A stretch of DNA of 15,301 bases from contig RFHX01000100.1 in assembly GCA_003695725.1 (NCBI GenBank), positions 1 through 15,301 of the forward strand. The letters run 5' to 3'. The notes below the pieces were generated by a model. That model worked only from the letters and a program-made list of their open reading frames with translations. It was not told the origin of the DNA and made no database searches. Position numbers and translations under genes: made by a program. Below, in pieces: positions 1-8,119 of this stretch (position 1 is the stretch's first letter; the number at the start of each line of letters is the position of its first letter). Source of the stretch: Candidatus Schekmanbacteria bacterium. GTDB lineage: Bacteria > Schekmanbacteria > GWA2-38-11 > J061.

Positions 1-101
1 GGGAAAAGCGGGAAAGATTTCACACTTGCAGTGATTGATAAAATAGTGAATTTGTTGATAGTAAATATAAAAAAAATTGACATTACCATTTTTTGCAAAG
101 T

Positions 102-131
102 TTGACAGAAAAAAGAGATATTTGGTAATAT
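102..131 (+). promoter_or_regulatory. Predicted sigma70-type promoter of aroQ
   Basis: TTGACA at 102-107 is followed after 18 bp by TAATAT at 126-131; an overlapping perfect TATAAT lies at 129-134 but at a 21-bp spacing. A second TTGACA at 77-82 has no -10 box at a suitable distance. The Shine-Dalgarno AAGGAG at 145-150 sits nine bases before the aroQ ATG, so the leader would be short. The stretch before this (1-101) holds no gene I can support. The match is by eye. Confidence 0.6.
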
Positions 132-159
132 AATAAAATATTTTAAGGAGAATACCTAT

Positions 160-615
160 ATGCCAACTGTGCTTGTAATACATGGCCCCAACCTAAATAT
201 GCTTGGTGTAAGAGAACCAGAAATCTATGGGAAAACCACTCTTACATCAGTCAATAAAAGCCTTGAGACTGTGGCAAAAAAAGCCAATGTATCAATCAAA
301 TTTTTTCAATCCAACTATGAAGGTGAAATCATAGACCTTATACAGCGGCTTTACAAAAAGGTTGATCTCATTATTATAAATCCCGGCGGGCTTACACATA
401 CATCGGTAAGCTTAAGGGATGCTCTGATTGCAGCAAATACGCCAATTATCGAAGTTCATATTTCAAATATCTATGCACGGGAAGAATTCAGAAGAAAATC
501 TCTGATTTCAGATATTGCCATAGGAACTATTTCAGGATTTGGCACAAAGAGCTATGTTTTTGCCCTGATGGCAGGAATAGATTTCCTAAAAACTAACAGC
601 AAGCAAAAGAAATAA
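160..615 (+). CDS. aroQ: 3-dehydroquinate dehydratase, type II
   Basis: This cytoplasmic enzyme of the shikimate pathway removes water from 3-dehydroquinate to give 3-dehydroshikimate. The 151-residue length is normal for the small type II family, which forms dodecamers. The family signatures are all visible: the N-terminal HGPNLNMLG (residues 8-16), the lid arginine and tyrosine (R18, Y23 in EIYG), INPGGLTHTS near 73-82 with N74, EVHISNI around 98-104 with the catalytic histidine H100, and the REEFRRKS stretch from 107 with a substrate-binding arginine. The ATG has AAGGAG nine bases upstream. The gene is the first of a two-gene unit with the peptidase that starts seven bases after its stop. 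The aroQ-peptidase pair is a common bacterial order, often continued by efp, accB and accC, which are not present here. Confidence 0.97.
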   Translation: MPTVLVIHGPNLNMLGVREPEIYGKTTLTSVNKSLETVAKKANVSIKFFQSNYEGEIIDLIQRLYKKVDLIIINPGGLTHTSVSLRDALIAANTPIIEVHISNIYAREEFRRKSLISDIAIGTISGFGTKSYVFALMAGIDFLKTNSKQKK

Positions 616-622
616 TAAAAAA

Positions 623-1702
623 GTGACTGATACTTTCTCTGTCGCACGACTCTCAAAACTCCAACACATTTTAAAGGAAAAAAATATTCCCGCTCTTCTT
701 GTGACAAATCTAAACAATATACGCTATCTATCAGGTTTTACAGGCACTTCTGCGATGATTATCGTATCATCGAAAAAATCTTACTTTCTCACCGATTTCA
801 GATACACAACCCAGGCAAAAAAACAGGTTAAAGCATCAGAAATAATAGAATACAGAAACGCAAATTCCGTCATTCTTGATATATGTAAAAAAAATAAAAT
901 TGATGAACTTGCAATCGAAGCTGAACATATGCAGATTGATTTGTTCAAGAGATTAAAAAAAGACTTAAAACCAATTAAGTTGACGCATTCCAAGGGATTA
1001 ATAGAAAGTCTTCGCTGCTTCAAAGACAATGAAGAAGTCAAATTGATTAAAGAGGCAATAAAGATTTCAGCCAAGGCACTAAAAGAAATCCTTCCTCTTA
1101 TCAAAGAAGGAGTAGAAGAAAGAGATATTGCTCTTGAGCTTGAATTTCAAATGAGGCGCTTTGGCGCAGAAAAAGGAGCTTTTGATTTTATAGTGGCATC
1201 AGGGTATCGCTCCTCAATGCCACATGGCGTAGCAAGCAGAAAAAAAATTAAAAAGGGCAACATTGTAACAGTCGATTTCGGCTGCATTTATAAAGGATAT
1301 AATTCTGATATTACTCGCACTTTTTGTGTCGGAAAGGCAGGGGAAAAAGAAAAAAGAATTTATAAGCTCGTATATGAAGCGCAAGCTCTGGCATTTGAAA
1401 AAATAGAAGAAGGTAAAACAACAGGCGCTATAGACAAAGCGGCAAGAGATTTTTTTGAAAAACAGAATGTTGGAGAATTTTTTGGTCATGGCCTTGGCCA
1501 TGGTGTAGGGCTTGATGTTCACGAAAAACCTGTCCTCTCACGAGGGATGAAGGAAAGAATAGGGGAAGGTATGGTTTTCACAATTGAACCGGGGCTTTAT
1601 TTTCCAAAAAAATTCGGTGTCAGAATAGAAGATATGATTTTGATAAAGAAAGGAAAACCTCAAATATTGACAAAAGATATTCCAAAGATTTTTGAAATTT
1701 AA
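623..1702 (+). CDS. Xaa-Pro aminopeptidase/dipeptidase-like M24 metallopeptidase
   Basis: A two-domain pita-bread (M24B) metallopeptidase of 359 residues, probably cytoplasmic, that would cleave peptides with proline at the second position. The N-terminal creatinase-like domain covers about residues 8-130 (note YLSGFTG at 35-41 and LTDFRY at 56-61). The catalytic domain covers about 140-350. All five expected metal ligands are present: D218 in VTVDFG, D229 in SDITRT, H293 in GHGLGHGVGL, E322 in FTIEPG and E336 in RIED. The accessory histidines H201 (MPHG) and H300 (VHEKP) are also there. The start is GTG, seven bases after the aroQ stop, with only a purine-rich A stretch as ribosome site, so translation may depend on coupling to aroQ. 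Whether it is a PepP-type aminopeptidase or a PepQ-type dipeptidase cannot be decided from sequence alone; the length suits the short YqhT/PepQ group. Confidence 0.93.
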   Translation: MTDTFSVARLSKLQHILKEKNIPALLVTNLNNIRYLSGFTGTSAMIIVSSKKSYFLTDFRYTTQAKKQVKASEIIEYRNANSVILDICKKNKIDELAIEAEHMQIDLFKRLKKDLKPIKLTHSKGLIESLRCFKDNEEVKLIKEAIKISAKALKEILPLIKEGVEERDIALELEFQMRRFGAEKGAFDFIVASGYRSSMPHGVASRKKIKKGNIVTVDFGCIYKGYNSDITRTFCVGKAGEKEKRIYKLVYEAQALAFEKIEEGKTTGAIDKAARDFFEKQNVGEFFGHGLGHGVGLDVHEKPVLSRGMKERIGEGMVFTIEPGLYFPKKFGVRIEDMILIKKGKPQILTKDIPKIFEI

Positions 1703-1746
1703 AATCGTTCAATGGATGGGAAAAAAAATATGCCTATATAGAAAAA

Positions 1747-2298
1747 TCAAAAAAAGTTTTCTCTCCACCACTCATAGGGAGCATCAGTCCTTGCAGATTC
1801 TTTAAATTCTTCCCATCTTTGTTTTACCTTTTCATAATTCTCTTTTGCAACTTCAAGTTGTTTCTGCGCCATTTTTCGGTCAGCGTTTGTATAATTTTTT
1901 CTTGAATAAGATGAAACCGTTCTCAATCTGAAGGCTTCTGCTCTCTTTACCTTTTCTTCAGCTTCCGAAAGTTCAGCTAACAGCTTATTCTTCTTTTCAT
2001 CCCACTCCTTTATTTCTTCTTCTTTCTTTTTTTTCTCTGCTTCTGCTTCTTCAGCGCTCTTTTCTATCTCTTCATCAAATACACTTTTATAATCCTTTTC
2101 TTCTTCCTTCGGCTTTGAGCTTATTTTTGTCTTTTCCACCTTTTCCTCAAGACTTGGTGGAATCTTTTCAGGCGAATCGACGATATGAATGACGCCGTTT
2201 TCATCGGTGTATTTATAAATTGTGGCACTATGACTTCTGCCTACCGGCAAAAGCACAAAAATTAAAGCCACAAGAAAAATAGTTACATTTCTCAACAT
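1747..2298 (-). CDS. Exported DUF4124 protein with coiled coil
   Basis: A 183-residue protein with a Sec signal peptide (hydrophobic stretch about residues 5-18, likely cleavage after SHSA). A short DUF4124 module follows directly (IYKYTDENGVIHIVDSPEKIP, given here only as IYKYTDENG then HIVDSPEKIP). The rest is a very charged Lys/Glu-rich helical region (about residues 60-165) predicted to form a coiled coil, ending in an aromatic tail (YEWWRENFF). DUF4124 proteins are envelope proteins of unknown exact role. I place the start at the ATG at 2298 rather than the in-frame GTG at 2304, because the GTG is itself part of a good Shine-Dalgarno (GAGGTG) for the ATG. The gene directly follows aroC, so it is probably co-translated with it. 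It faces the peptidase gene tail to tail, with 44 bases and no clear hairpin terminator between them. Confidence 0.85.
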   Translation of the reverse strand: MLRNVTIFLVALIFVLLPVGRSHSATIYKYTDENGVIHIVDSPEKIPPSLEEKVEKTKISSKPKEEEKDYKSVFDEEIEKSAEEAEAEKKKKEEEIKEWDEKKNKLLAELSEAEEKVKRAEAFRLRTVSSYSRKNYTNADRKMAQKQLEVAKENYEKVKQRWEEFKESARTDAPYEWWRENFF

Positions 2299-2301
2299 TA
2301 T

Positions 2302-2307
2302 CACCTC
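2302..2307 (-). promoter_or_regulatory. Shine-Dalgarno that fixes the DUF4124 gene start
   Basis: Read on the minus strand, GAGGTG begins at the last base of the aroC TAG stop and is followed by ATA and then ATG at 2298. This spacing favours the ATG over the upstream in-frame GTG, and indicates translational coupling to aroC. Confidence 0.65.
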
Positions 2308-3503
2308 TATTTCTGCATATACCTATTTACTGCCTCTATATATAATTTAAAATTCTTTTTTATTTCAGTCAAACTATCTCCGCCAAATTTCTCCAAAAAG
2401 GCATTGGCAATTTCATAGGCAACGACTGCCTCACCAACCACTGATGCGGCAGGTACAGCACAAACATCGGAACGCTCAACTGCTGCACGCGCCGTCTTGG
2501 CAGTTTCCAAATCAACTGAACGAAGCGATTTGACAAGTGTAGGTATCGGCTTCATTACTGCATTGACTATTATGTTTTCACCATTACTTATGCCTCCCTC
2601 TATTCCTCCTGCATTATTGGTGCGCCTGTAAAAACCGCCTGTTTTTCTTCCCCTCAATGATGAAGAACGGGGTTTTCTATAAAAAATTTCATCATGGACC
2701 TTTGAACCGGGAAGCTCTGCGCATTTAAATCCGGCTCCAATTTCAACTCCTTTTATGGCCTGAATACTCATAAGCGCGAAGGCAAGGCGAGCATCGAGCT
2801 TTTTATCCCATTGGAATGAATTTCCAAGTCCGGGAGGTGGATTCGTCACTATTATCTGAAAAACACCTCCCAAAGAATCCCCATTCTTCTTGGCTTCATC
2901 GATTGCACTGCGCATCTTTTCTGCTGCTTTGCTGTCTGCACATCGCACATCGGATTTTTCAGATTTCCTGTACACTTCTGCAGGATTGGTAGGAATATTC
3001 TCGGCTCTAACATTGCCAATTTGAAGCACTGTGCTAATGATTCTAATATCGAAACACTTGAGAAGTTTTCTCGCAACTGTACCAACTGCCACCCTGCAAG
3101 CCGTTTCCCGTGCACTCGAGCGTTCAAGTATGTTGCGCATATCCTTTTCAAGATATTTTAGCCCTCCTGCAAGGTCTGCATGGCCGGGCCTTGGAAGAGT
3201 AAGAGGCGGCTCTTTTTCTCTTCTTGGAAGGATTGACATTCTACTCTTCCAGTTTTCCCAATCCCTGTTTCTGATTATCATCGAAAGGGGAGCACCTGTT
3301 GTAATACCGAATCTAACACCTGCTGTAATCTCTACTTCATCGCGCTCAATCTTCATTCTGCCGCCTCGTCCGTAACCCTGCTGACGGCGGCGAAGCTCAT
3401 TGTTTATTTCCTCTCCTGTAACTTTAAGGCCTGAAGGGACACCTTCAAGAATTGCATTGATAAGTTTCCCGTGGGATTCTCCGGCAGTAAGATATCTAAG
3501 CAT
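2307..3503 (-). CDS. aroC: Chorismate synthase
   Basis: The last enzyme of the shikimate pathway. It converts 5-enolpyruvylshikimate-3-phosphate to chorismate with reduced FMN as catalyst, in the cytoplasm. The 398 residues are slightly above the usual 360-390. Signatures are all present: TAGESHG at 6-12 with H11, the RRQQGYGRGGRM stretch at 39-50, RPGHADLAGG at 105-114 with H108, RSSARETA at 128-135 (FMN/phosphate contacts), GDSLGGVF at 208-215, GVEIGAGF at 252-259, NNAGGIEGG at 296-304 and the C-terminal RSDVCAVPAA around 344-353. The ATG follows a GAGGG stretch very closely. The gene lies just beyond the terminator of the pilus operon, so it needs its own promoter in 3504-3576. No strong one is seen there, only a TTGAAG-like -35 with poor -10 choices. 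Confidence 0.97.
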   Translation of the reverse strand: MLRYLTAGESHGKLINAILEGVPSGLKVTGEEINNELRRRQQGYGRGGRMKIERDEVEITAGVRFGITTGAPLSMIIRNRDWENWKSRMSILPRREKEPPLTLPRPGHADLAGGLKYLEKDMRNILERSSARETACRVAVGTVARKLLKCFDIRIISTVLQIGNVRAENIPTNPAEVYRKSEKSDVRCADSKAAEKMRSAIDEAKKNGDSLGGVFQIIVTNPPPGLGNSFQWDKKLDARLAFALMSIQAIKGVEIGAGFKCAELPGSKVHDEIFYRKPRSSSLRGRKTGGFYRRTNNAGGIEGGISNGENIIVNAVMKPIPTLVKSLRSVDLETAKTARAAVERSDVCAVPAASVVGEAVVAYEIANAFLEKFGGDSLTEIKKNFKLYIEAVNRYMQK

Positions 3504-3576
3504 TCCCTCTTTTCCTAAAATTTATGTTAACAAATTTTATGAAAATAGAATAACTCAATCCTTCAAATTTTTGAAT

Positions 3577-3608
3577 AAAAAAAGGGCTCTCAACTAAAAT
3601 GAGAGCCC
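3577..3608 (-). terminator. Intrinsic terminator of the pil/adhesin operon
   Basis: A perfect 9-bp inverted repeat (GGGCTCTCA at 3584-3592, TGAGAGCCC at 3600-3608) has a 7-base loop. On the minus strand the hairpin is followed by seven T residues (complement of 3577-3583). It lies 17 bases beyond the stop of the 1477-residue adhesin gene and before aroC. Orientation, GC-rich stem and T-tract make it a textbook Rho-independent terminator for minus-strand transcription. Confidence 0.93.
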
Positions 3609-3625
3609 ATAAATCATTAGTTTTT

Positions 3626-6600
3626 TTACTGTGCTGTTGCGGCAACTTCTTTTGTATAGTCGGAATAAGCGCCGCCACTGAATGCCCTTACTCTGAAGAC
3701 ATATGTTTTTCCAGAAGTAAGGCCTGTATTGAAATCGCTTATGCTTGTTGTATTGGCCGGTACTATTGCAATTTCAGTAAAGGTGCCGTTTGAAGTTGAT
3801 TTCATCTCTATTGCAAATCCTGTTTCATTACCGCTATTGTCTGTCCAGCTAATATCAACACCGGCTGTTGTTGCTGTTGTCACATTGAGATTTGTTGGAG
3901 CATTGACAGAAAGCGTCGGCACAGAAACCTCTTCTGAATAAACTGAATAGATAGGACCCTTTGAAAATGCTCTGATTCTATAATAGTAAATTTTTCCCGG
4001 TGTAAGGTCAGGATCATCATCCGTGTATGTCGTAGCGTTGGCTTCTGTTGTATAGATTACAGAATAGCTTCCGATTCCATCTGTTCCCTCTTCTGCTATC
4101 TCGATTGAGAATCCCACTTCATTACTGCTGTTGTCTGTCCAAGTCAAAACAATCTCTAAGCGATTTGCCAGCACTGTCGCAGCCGCTAACCCCGATGGCG
4201 CTTCGGGTTGGACATCGAGCGTTGTCACGGAAACGACCGATGTGGCTGATGAATCTCCTGCTGCATTTCTTGCTACAACCTTATAGTAATAGGTTGTATC
4301 AGCAGATGCCGATGTGTCACTATAAGATGTAGCATTTGCGCTAGTAGTATCTATTTCTGTAAAGGGCCCTGTGCTGTTTGTTGCCCGGAAGATTGCAAAT
4401 GCCGTTTCATTTATGCTGTTGTCATCCCAAGTGAGGTCAACCTGTGTGCTTGCAGATGATGTAGCAGCAAGATTTGTAGGTGCATTTGGAGTCTGCGTCT
4501 CCACTAAGGTGTCAACTGAAATCTCTTCTGAATAATCTGAATAGGAATTTACATCTCCGTTATCAAGCGCACCTCTGCCAAAAGCTCTAACTCTGTAATA
4601 ATATACAATTCCCGGCACAAGCGCAGAATCATTATCAGTATAAGTTGATACATCAGCGCCCACAGAGGCAATCTCTGTATAAGTGCTTCCCAATTTAGCC
4701 CTTTCAATCACAAATCCTACTTCATTATCGCTATTGTCGTTCCATGTCAGGGTAATCTCAACACCTGATGACAAGCTTACTGTAGCCGCTAATCCTGTAG
4801 GAGCAACCGGTTTCGTGTCGGGCGTAGTGGCGCTTGCAATGTTAGTACGACTTGAATCTCCTGCGCTGTTTCTTGCCACAACTTGGTAATAGTAGGTGGT
4901 ATTTTTCGTAACAGTGTTGTCAGAATAGCTCTCAATGTTTTTTCCAACGGTAGCGATTTCTGTAGTAATGGCTGAAACATCTGTCGAGCGGAAAATGGCA
5001 AAAACTGATTCATTTGTACTCCAATCATTCCATGTAAGATTTATCTGATTCGTTGAAATTGCAGTCGCTTCAAGATTAGTTGGCGCATCTGGAACTTCAT
5101 TGAGAGTTGTTACACTTATCTCCTGTGAAAATGCTGAAAATGTATTGGTGCTCTGGTCCAAAGCCCTCACTCGATAATAGTATGGAGTATTTGCTTCAAG
5201 TCCTGTATCAGAATAGGAGACAGTATTGGACACAACGGTTGCAATTTCTTCAAAAGTACCAAATTTCCCTGTTTTTCTTTCAATGCTAAAAGCAGTTTCA
5301 TTTGTGCTGTTGTCATCCCATGTAAGGTCTATCTGGCTCGAACTTACGGCTGTGCCTGCAAGGTTTGAAGGCGCAGAAAGATTCGTGGTATCTATATTTA
5401 TATTGGTAATGAATTTCGATTGTTTTGTCACATTAAATCCCGTATTAGGGTCTCTTGCAGGAAGGACTAAATATTGACCGTCCTGGTCCGTTACACCTCC
5501 ACTCTCAGCAGTCAGTCGAACCTGAAATCTTTCGACAAAATTCACACCATAACGAAGCTCTCCCGTAGCAACTCCATTTACAGTAGTTGCTGACTTAGTG
5601 GCAATGGCATCAGCCGAGATATTGACATCCAATTTGCCATTCCCATTGACATCTTCATTTATGTCAAGAATACCGTTGTTGTTTGTATCCTCTCCCGGAT
5701 CCAATACTCCATTATTATTGGTATCCTCTGCCGTATCGAGGACACCGTTGCCATTTATATCTTCCACTATATCTATTATTCTGTTGCCATTGAGGTCTTC
5801 TCCTGTATCAAGGTTCCCATTCCCATTTACGTCTTCAGATGAAATCAACACACTGTCTAATGTATCGTTGTCTCCATTTACATCGAATCCGATGTCGGAT
5901 TCAAGCGCTACAATCTGAGTAGTTGCAACTCCAAAAGAAACCAATGTGCCGTCAGCTACAGGATTGCCGTGAATATCTGTAACTAACGCGGCAATAGGAC
6001 AACTCAATGTGCCGTCACCATTTAAAATAAGAGGTGTCAGGTAATCATTGAAAACAAGCGCCACATGGTATGGCTCGCCCGAAATGGTTAAGAATGTCGA
6101 TGACTTTATAGACGGATTTTCTGCCACATAAGCATCTATTTTGACACCATTGAAAATTGGGGTTGTAAGTTCTCCAGCAAAAAATTTCACTGTGGCAATT
6201 CCATTTGCATCTGTATAAATCAGAGTGCCCTCGGGCTCCAAATGTTCATCGCCACCCGGAGAATTGACAATGACAAAACCCACAGGAATATTGGCAACAG
6301 GATTGCCATCAGCATCCTGCACAAAAGCTGTAATCGTAGATTCTCCCGACCCTTTTGCAATATTGTCAGGCGTTGCCTTTACCGAAATCTGTGCAGGCGT
6401 ATCAGAAGTAATTGTTACATTGATTGTATCCTCAATCTTTTTCTTTGTCGCAGTATCATAATAACTTACCTTTACCGTAGAAACACCTGTCAAATCTCCT
6501 GCACTTAAAGTTACAGTTGCAATTCCGCTTCCATCTATAGAAGCTACATTTGAAGATAATGTCCCCAATGATGCAGCAAATACAGCATTGCCTGATGTTA

Positions 6601-8059
6601 TATTTGTAAATGTTGCTGTAATTGTTGTTGACCCTGTTTTGACAAGGATTGAGTCACTTGCAGATGTAAGCACCACACTCTTAACCTCACCTGCCGCTAC
6701 AGCATCGACTGTTACATTTTCGATTGAACCATTGGCATCAGCCTCTACGACTATTGTTCCTGTGAGCACTGACGAAAGAGTTGTCGTAATAACACCGTTG
6801 CTGTCTGTTGTGCCTGATGTTTTCGAAAGAGTAGCGTAATCCAATGTGTCCCCAGCAGAAATTTCACCATCATTATCCTTGTCAAGAGCATTGCGAAAAG
6901 TTACCTTCTGTCCCGCAACGGGATTGCCTGTTGAATTGGTAACTTTCAGTTGAATCAGCGATGATTCAGTGCCGTCTGCTGTTATGTTTGTAGGTGAAGC
7001 AGAAATTGCAAGATTTAGAACACCTGCCGCAACAAACTTTATAGTAATTGAAGCAGTCAATTCTTCATTGTTATAGCTTGCTGTAACGACTACATCACCA
7101 TTGTAATTTTCACTTATAAGAGTGGCTTTTGCTATTCCCCATGAATCTGTGGTTGATGATTCCGTAATTACTCCTTTTTCCGTTTTGAATTTTATTGTTG
7201 CGCCAACAATAGGATTGTTGTTTTCATTTTTTAGCTGAGCGCTAATTATTGCCTTACTTGTGCCGTCTGCTGAAATCGATGTCTTATCTGCAGCAATAGA
7301 AAGAGAAGTCTTTTGGCTTGCCTCGACAGATTCTATCGTTGCAGTGGCAGTAGTATTGGTGCCATAGACTGCAGTCACAGTTATCGTGCCGATGTAATCC
7401 TTTTCACTTGTTAGTACTGCTGATGCAACACCGCTTTGATTTGTAATTGCAGAAGCGTCAATCGATCCTTTATCTGTTTTAAACTTTACCACTGCTCCTG
7501 CAACAGGATTATTGTCACTATTTTTGAGTTCTGCAGTAAAAACGGCTGTACTTGTACCGTCTGCGGCAATTGTAGTCTTATTTGCAATCAATGATATATT
7601 TACTGATGTCTCTTCTGTTACAGTTATTTTTATTATCTTTTTTCTTGAAGGTTTTATATTTTTTGTTTTTGCAAGTACCCACAAGTTTCCCGCCTTTGTG
7701 CTCGTTACAGTAGTCTTTGCTTTGCCATCAATGCCTGTCTTTGCTACAAATGGGGAAAGCTCTCCTTCTCCGACTTTAATCTTAAATCTTATCTTTACGC
7801 CTTTAACAGGTTTGCCTTTTTTATTCTTGACTGTGGCTACAAGTACCGCACCTGTTGAGCCGTCTGATGGTATATTTGTTGCTTTGGATTTGAAGGAGAG
7901 GGTTGATACAACCTTTCTTGCTTTTCTAAAGGATTTACCCTTTCGCACATCCGACTTCAGATTGGCGCTCGAAGTTGAAGCGGAAATAAAAAGAAAAAAA
8001 AGTAAGGTTAGGAAAAAAAAAGACGCTTTTTTCCACCTACATATAGATTTTGCCCCCAT
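3626..8059 (-). CDS. Giant exported Ig-like (Big-1)/fibronectin III adhesin with calcium-loop repeats
   Basis: A 1477-residue secreted protein of unknown partner. It starts with a Sec signal peptide (hydrophobic FFFLTLLFFLF core, likely cleavage after TSSA near residue 33). It then has about seven Ig-like domains of the invasin/intimin Big-1 type, starting near residues 52, 152, 252, 347, 455, 557 and 663. Several carry the typical ADGTS and GNPVAG motifs. Domain 4 contains an EF-hand-like loop, DKDNDGEISAGD (393-404). The seventh domain is split by six tandem calcium-loop repeats (742-813). Six fibronectin III domains follow, starting near 894, 989, 1082, 1189, 1283 and 1383 and running to the last residue. 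There is no LPXTG, PEP-CTERM, autotransporter barrel or type 9 tail, so surface retention must use another route. The ATG has GGAGGTG at a good distance. The gene is last in the pilMNOPQ unit, which suggests a role in pilus-linked adhesion. Function is inferred from domains and context only. Confidence 0.88.
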   Translation of the reverse strand: MGAKSICRWKKASFFFLTLLFFLFISASTSSANLKSDVRKGKSFRKARKVVSTLSFKSKATNIPSDGSTGAVLVATVKNKKGKPVKGVKIRFKIKVGEGELSPFVAKTGIDGKAKTTVTSTKAGNLWVLAKTKNIKPSRKKIIKITVTEETSVNISLIANKTTIAADGTSTAVFTAELKNSDNNPVAGAVVKFKTDKGSIDASAITNQSGVASAVLTSEKDYIGTITVTAVYGTNTTATATIESVEASQKTSLSIAADKTSISADGTSKAIISAQLKNENNNPIVGATIKFKTEKGVITESSTTDSWGIAKATLISENYNGDVVVTASYNNEELTASITIKFVAAGVLNLAISASPTNITADGTESSLIQLKVTNSTGNPVAGQKVTFRNALDKDNDGEISAGDTLDYATLSKTSGTTDSNGVITTTLSSVLTGTIVVEADANGSIENVTVDAVAAGEVKSVVLTSASDSILVKTGSTTITATFTNITSGNAVFAASLGTLSSNVASIDGSGIATVTLSAGDLTGVSTVKVSYYDTATKKKIEDTINVTITSDTPAQISVKATPDNIAKGSGESTITAFVQDADGNPVANIPVGFVIVNSPGGDEHLEPEGTLIYTDANGIATVKFFAGELTTPIFNGVKIDAYVAENPSIKSSTFLTISGEPYHVALVFNDYLTPLILNGDGTLSCPIAALVTDIHGNPVADGTLVSFGVATTQIVALESDIGFDVNGDNDTLDSVLISSEDVNGNGNLDTGEDLNGNRIIDIVEDINGNGVLDTAEDTNNNGVLDPGEDTNNNGILDINEDVNGNGKLDVNISADAIATKSATTVNGVATGELRYGVNFVERFQVRLTAESGGVTDQDGQYLVLPARDPNTGFNVTKQSKFITNINIDTTNLSAPSNLAGTAVSSSQIDLTWDDNSTNETAFSIERKTGKFGTFEEIATVVSNTVSYSDTGLEANTPYYYRVRALDQSTNTFSAFSQEISVTTLNEVPDAPTNLEATAISTNQINLTWNDWSTNESVFAIFRSTDVSAITTEIATVGKNIESYSDNTVTKNTTYYYQVVARNSAGDSSRTNIASATTPDTKPVAPTGLAATVSLSSGVEITLTWNDNSDNEVGFVIERAKLGSTYTEIASVGADVSTYTDNDSALVPGIVYYYRVRAFGRGALDNGDVNSYSDYSEEISVDTLVETQTPNAPTNLAATSSASTQVDLTWDDNSINETAFAIFRATNSTGPFTEIDTTSANATSYSDTSASADTTYYYKVVARNAAGDSSATSVVSVTTLDVQPEAPSGLAAATVLANRLEIVLTWTDNSSNEVGFSIEIAEEGTDGIGSYSVIYTTEANATTYTDDDPDLTPGKIYYYRIRAFSKGPIYSVYSEEVSVPTLSVNAPTNLNVTTATTAGVDISWTDNSGNETGFAIEMKSTSNGTFTEIAIVPANTTSISDFNTGLTSGKTYVFRVRAFSGGAYSDYTKEVAATAQ
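3629..5380 (-). repeat. Six fibronectin III repeats in two alternating subtypes
   Basis: The C-terminal third of the adhesin is six domains of about 93-107 residues. Each opens with (V/P)xAPTNL or APSGL and contains LTWxDNSxNExxFxI. Repeats 1, 3, 5 and 6 end in a YYYRVRAF-type strand followed by YSxYSEEISV (subtype A). Repeats 2 and 4 have TTYYYxVVARNxAGDSS and an IFR strand (subtype B). The order A-B-A-B-A-A suggests duplication of a two-domain unit. Boundaries are approximate. Confidence 0.8.
5621..5836 (-). repeat. Six tandem 36-bp repeats coding a 12-residue calcium-loop motif
   Basis: Residues 742-813 of the adhesin are six exact-length 12-residue units with consensus E-D-x-N-(G/N)-N-G-x-(L/I)-D-x-x. 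Examples are EDVNGNGNLDTG, EDTNNNGVLDPG and EDVNGNGKLDVN. Starting at the D, each unit fits an EF-hand/dockerin-like loop (D1, N3, N5, G6, hydrophobic 8, D9, E12), where E12 is the first residue of the next unit. Unit 2 (EDLNGNRIIDIV) is the most divergent and loses the glycine. A decayed relative (DVNGDNDTLD, 726-735) precedes the array. No gap breaks the period. Confidence 0.88.
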
Positions 8060-8119
8060 TATTACACCTCCGGCAATTAGTTTTAATTAGCAGGAAAATG
8101 TTATTTTTTTATCAAAAAA

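Noticed and set aside
1-105. A frame open from the window edge (plus strand, stop at 103-105) that could be the tail of an upstream gene, and a minus-strand frame starting near 92 and running off the edge.
   Set aside because: Both are under 35 codons, low complexity and AT-rich, without a recognisable motif; the plus frame runs through the first TTGACA and the minus frame has no ribosome site.
781-1522. Two minus-strand frames inside the M24 peptidase gene.
   Set aside because: The plus-strand frame carries all five metal ligands, so the opposite frames are not genes.
1703-1746. Search for a bidirectional terminator between the convergent peptidase and DUF4124 genes.
   Set aside because: Only A-rich sequence is present, with no convincing stem.
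3515-3545. AT-rich near-symmetric sequence around GTTAAC upstream of aroC, considered as an operator.
   Set aside because: Only the central eight bases are palindromic; the flanks do not match, and such sequence is expected by chance in AT-rich DNA.
5621-5836. The tandem 36-bp repeats, considered as a CRISPR-like or noncoding repeat array.
   Set aside because: The units are contiguous with no spacers and keep the reading frame and the 12-residue protein motif, so they are coding repeats.
7512-8090. A long plus-strand open frame opposite the adhesin N-terminus, and many similar frames opposite the pil genes.
   Set aside because: These are shadows of long, well-supported minus-strand genes. 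They have no ribosome sites and no family features, and their hydrophobic look comes from the complement of charged codons.
8060-8119. Repeated AATTAG separated by TTTT before the adhesin gene, considered as a terminator or regulatory hairpin.
   Set aside because: It is a short direct repeat, not an inverted one, and cannot form a stable hairpin.
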